From positions 150,783,092 to 150,847,091 of the forward strand of contig OY757011.1 in the NCBI GenBank assembly GCA_963580285.1: a stretch of 64,000 nt of DNA, given 5' to 3'. Position 1 is the stretch's first letter. The number at the start of each line of letters is the position of its first letter. Below, in pieces: positions 63,172 to 64,000 of this stretch. Made by a program: the position numbers and the translations under genes. This stretch comes from Lucinisca nassula (lineage: Eukaryota; Mollusca; Bivalvia; Lucinida; Lucinidae). The notes under the pieces were generated by a model. That model saw only the letters and a list, made by a program, of their open reading frames with translations. It was not told where the DNA came from and searched no databases.

Positions 63172-63407
63172 ATGAGCCAGCGCACGACAAAACCTACAAT
63201 AAGACATATGCATCCAGCGAAGAATCAGATCAGCCTGCACAACCATATAGTCTAATCAGACTTCTCTTGCTGAATGAAGGAGCATTGGGCCCTTAGCTAT
63301 CCTTAGAGTGCACAATGAAGACTGATCAGACAGTGCAGATGTGCAAGCTGATCTGAGTCTTTGTTGGGCGCATGTCTTATTGTAGGTTTTGTCATGCGCT
63401 GGCTCAT
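63172..63407. mobile_element. MITE-H, long terminal inverted repeats
   Basis: ATGAGCCAGCGCACGACAAA, ACCTACAATAAGACATATGC (left) is inverted as GCATGTCTTATTGTAGGTTT, TGTCATGCGCTGGCTCAT (right); the match continues inward with gaps through CAGATCAGCCTGCACA / TGTGCAAGCTGATCTG. TA lies at both outer sides. Confidence 0.85.
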
Positions 63408-64000
63408 ATACAATGCGAGTACTCATACAAATACACTGCAGTGATTAAAATCTGTTGCAAGTGATTATAACAGTTGTGTTTTTGTGGGAAGCTGTTAGAA
63501 TCACCCATGCCATTGTAACAAGTACCCACAATCAATGTGTAAAATTAAATGGACATAATTTTAGAAGCAACAATTTCAACAATATTTTCATCACCTTTGT
63601 AGGCTTTTAATTGCTCCTCAGGAGCAAATTTTTTCCTTTAAGAATAGAGATGGAAACTAAGGTAAGTGTATCTATTCTCCTTGAGAATTGGAGAAAAATA
63701 TTCAAAGTTTGTCAACAAACTCTCTTGTAATCTGTTGCTCTGATAAAGAGCAAAAACGAAAGCCTTAAAGACTTACTGAAGCCTTGGACTGCATTTTTAG
63801 CAAAAGATAGGGATACAAATTAAAGCTGTGTTTAACAAAACAAAGATATGAATTCAATACCAAAAAAAAATATGTACAATATATATTCCTAAGTTAACCA
63901 GTACTCAGTATATCTATGTTAATAACACCAATACAGCACAAGACTTTAGTGGATACATTCTGTTAGACTGCAGCATAAGATTACCATTCCTTAAACATTA
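63408..64000. other. non-coding with MITE-F fragment
   Basis: 63485-63545 has GCTGTTAGAATCACCCATGC and TAACAAGTACCCACAATCAA, an eroded MITE-F core. A possible 41 nt exon (63595-63635, minus) was considered and not accepted. Nothing else is recognised. Confidence 0.4.

Noticed and set aside
63595..63635. Possible 41 nt minus-strand exon encoding KKFAPEEQLKAYK
   Set aside because: The borders are acceptable, but it leaves one base, whereas the exon at 59638-59695 needs two. It cannot be the exon directly upstream, and nothing else supports it.
63750..63830. Possible minus-strand exon with donor GTAAGT at about 63770
   Set aside because: Only very short acceptor-bounded versions exist (12 or about 50 nt) with no recognisable peptide and a weak acceptor.

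Overview
This window looks like nuclear DNA of a bivalve mollusc. It is A/T-rich and almost wholly non-coding. It is filled with the repeat types familiar from bivalve genomes: (ACGG/GTCC)n-bearing composite elements with arrays of ~130-170 bp units, TGACCTTGACC-rich tandem repeats, tRNA-headed SINEs and many hairpin MITEs. The species is not identifiable by eye. No operon-like layout, rRNA gene or CRISPR array is present.

The only host coding sequence I can support is three short minus-strand exons near the right end (59638-59695, 58854-58960, 57996-58071). Each has AG/GT borders, and the reading phases join without a break into about 80 residues of Ala/Tyr-rich sequence. It resembles the low-complexity C-terminal tail of an RRM splicing regulator, possibly RBFOX-like. 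If so, much of the right part of the window is intron or 3' flank of that gene. The remaining protein-like sequence is transposase debris: an internally deleted mariner (19908-20841) and a decayed mariner (15463-16190).

Layout. 1-1.4 kb: no recognisable gene. 1.4-5.7 kb: an old repeat interrupted by two composite elements (1599-2380 and 2438-5455); the second carries a 12-unit array of exactly 145 bp and a 166 bp array. 5.7-10.2 kb: degenerate repeats, a hAT-like element with an 8 bp target duplication, MITEs and fold-backs. 10.25-13.6 kb: a reverse-oriented composite holding a nested composite and a SINE. 14-22 kb: SINEs, mariners, MITEs and a 61 bp tandem array. 22-41 kb: a very large nested complex of composite elements with ~161, 131/147, 331, ~120 and ~160 bp units. 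41-64 kb: A/T-rich sequence with scattered MITEs and SINEs, plus the three exons.

Most notable is a family called 'HT elements' here. Each has a terminal hairpin at one end (AGCTCACCTG...), a (GTCC)n-like microsatellite just inside it, one or more tandem arrays, and a different hairpin at the other end (CAGGTGAGCGA...GGxCC...GGyCC). Across copies the hairpin stems change by compensatory substitutions, so structure rather than sequence appears to be conserved. The architecture recalls the bivalve 'pearl' elements and Helitron-related HINE elements (established knowledge), but assignment by eye is an inference. These elements insert into each other's arrays, giving a readable stratigraphy.

Labels used below: SINE-1 (head GCCTCC...GGCCTAGTGG), SINE-2 (head GCCTC..TGGTGT.AGTGGTTAAG), SINE-3 (tRNA-like, one copy), SINE-4 (head GCCCCCGCCCATRGGGGCTT, tail CAAATCAAACAAA); MITE-A (TTAACCCTTATCTTGCTG), MITE-B (TTAACCCATTTTGTACCA), MITE-C (TTAACCCTTAAGATGC), MITE-D (TACCGTAAT), MITE-E (GGGCCAGTTGTTCAAA), MITE-F (GGGTACTTGTTAGAATCGCC hairpin), MITE-G (GAGGTTATAAAACTTTT), MITE-H (TGAGCCAGCGCA).
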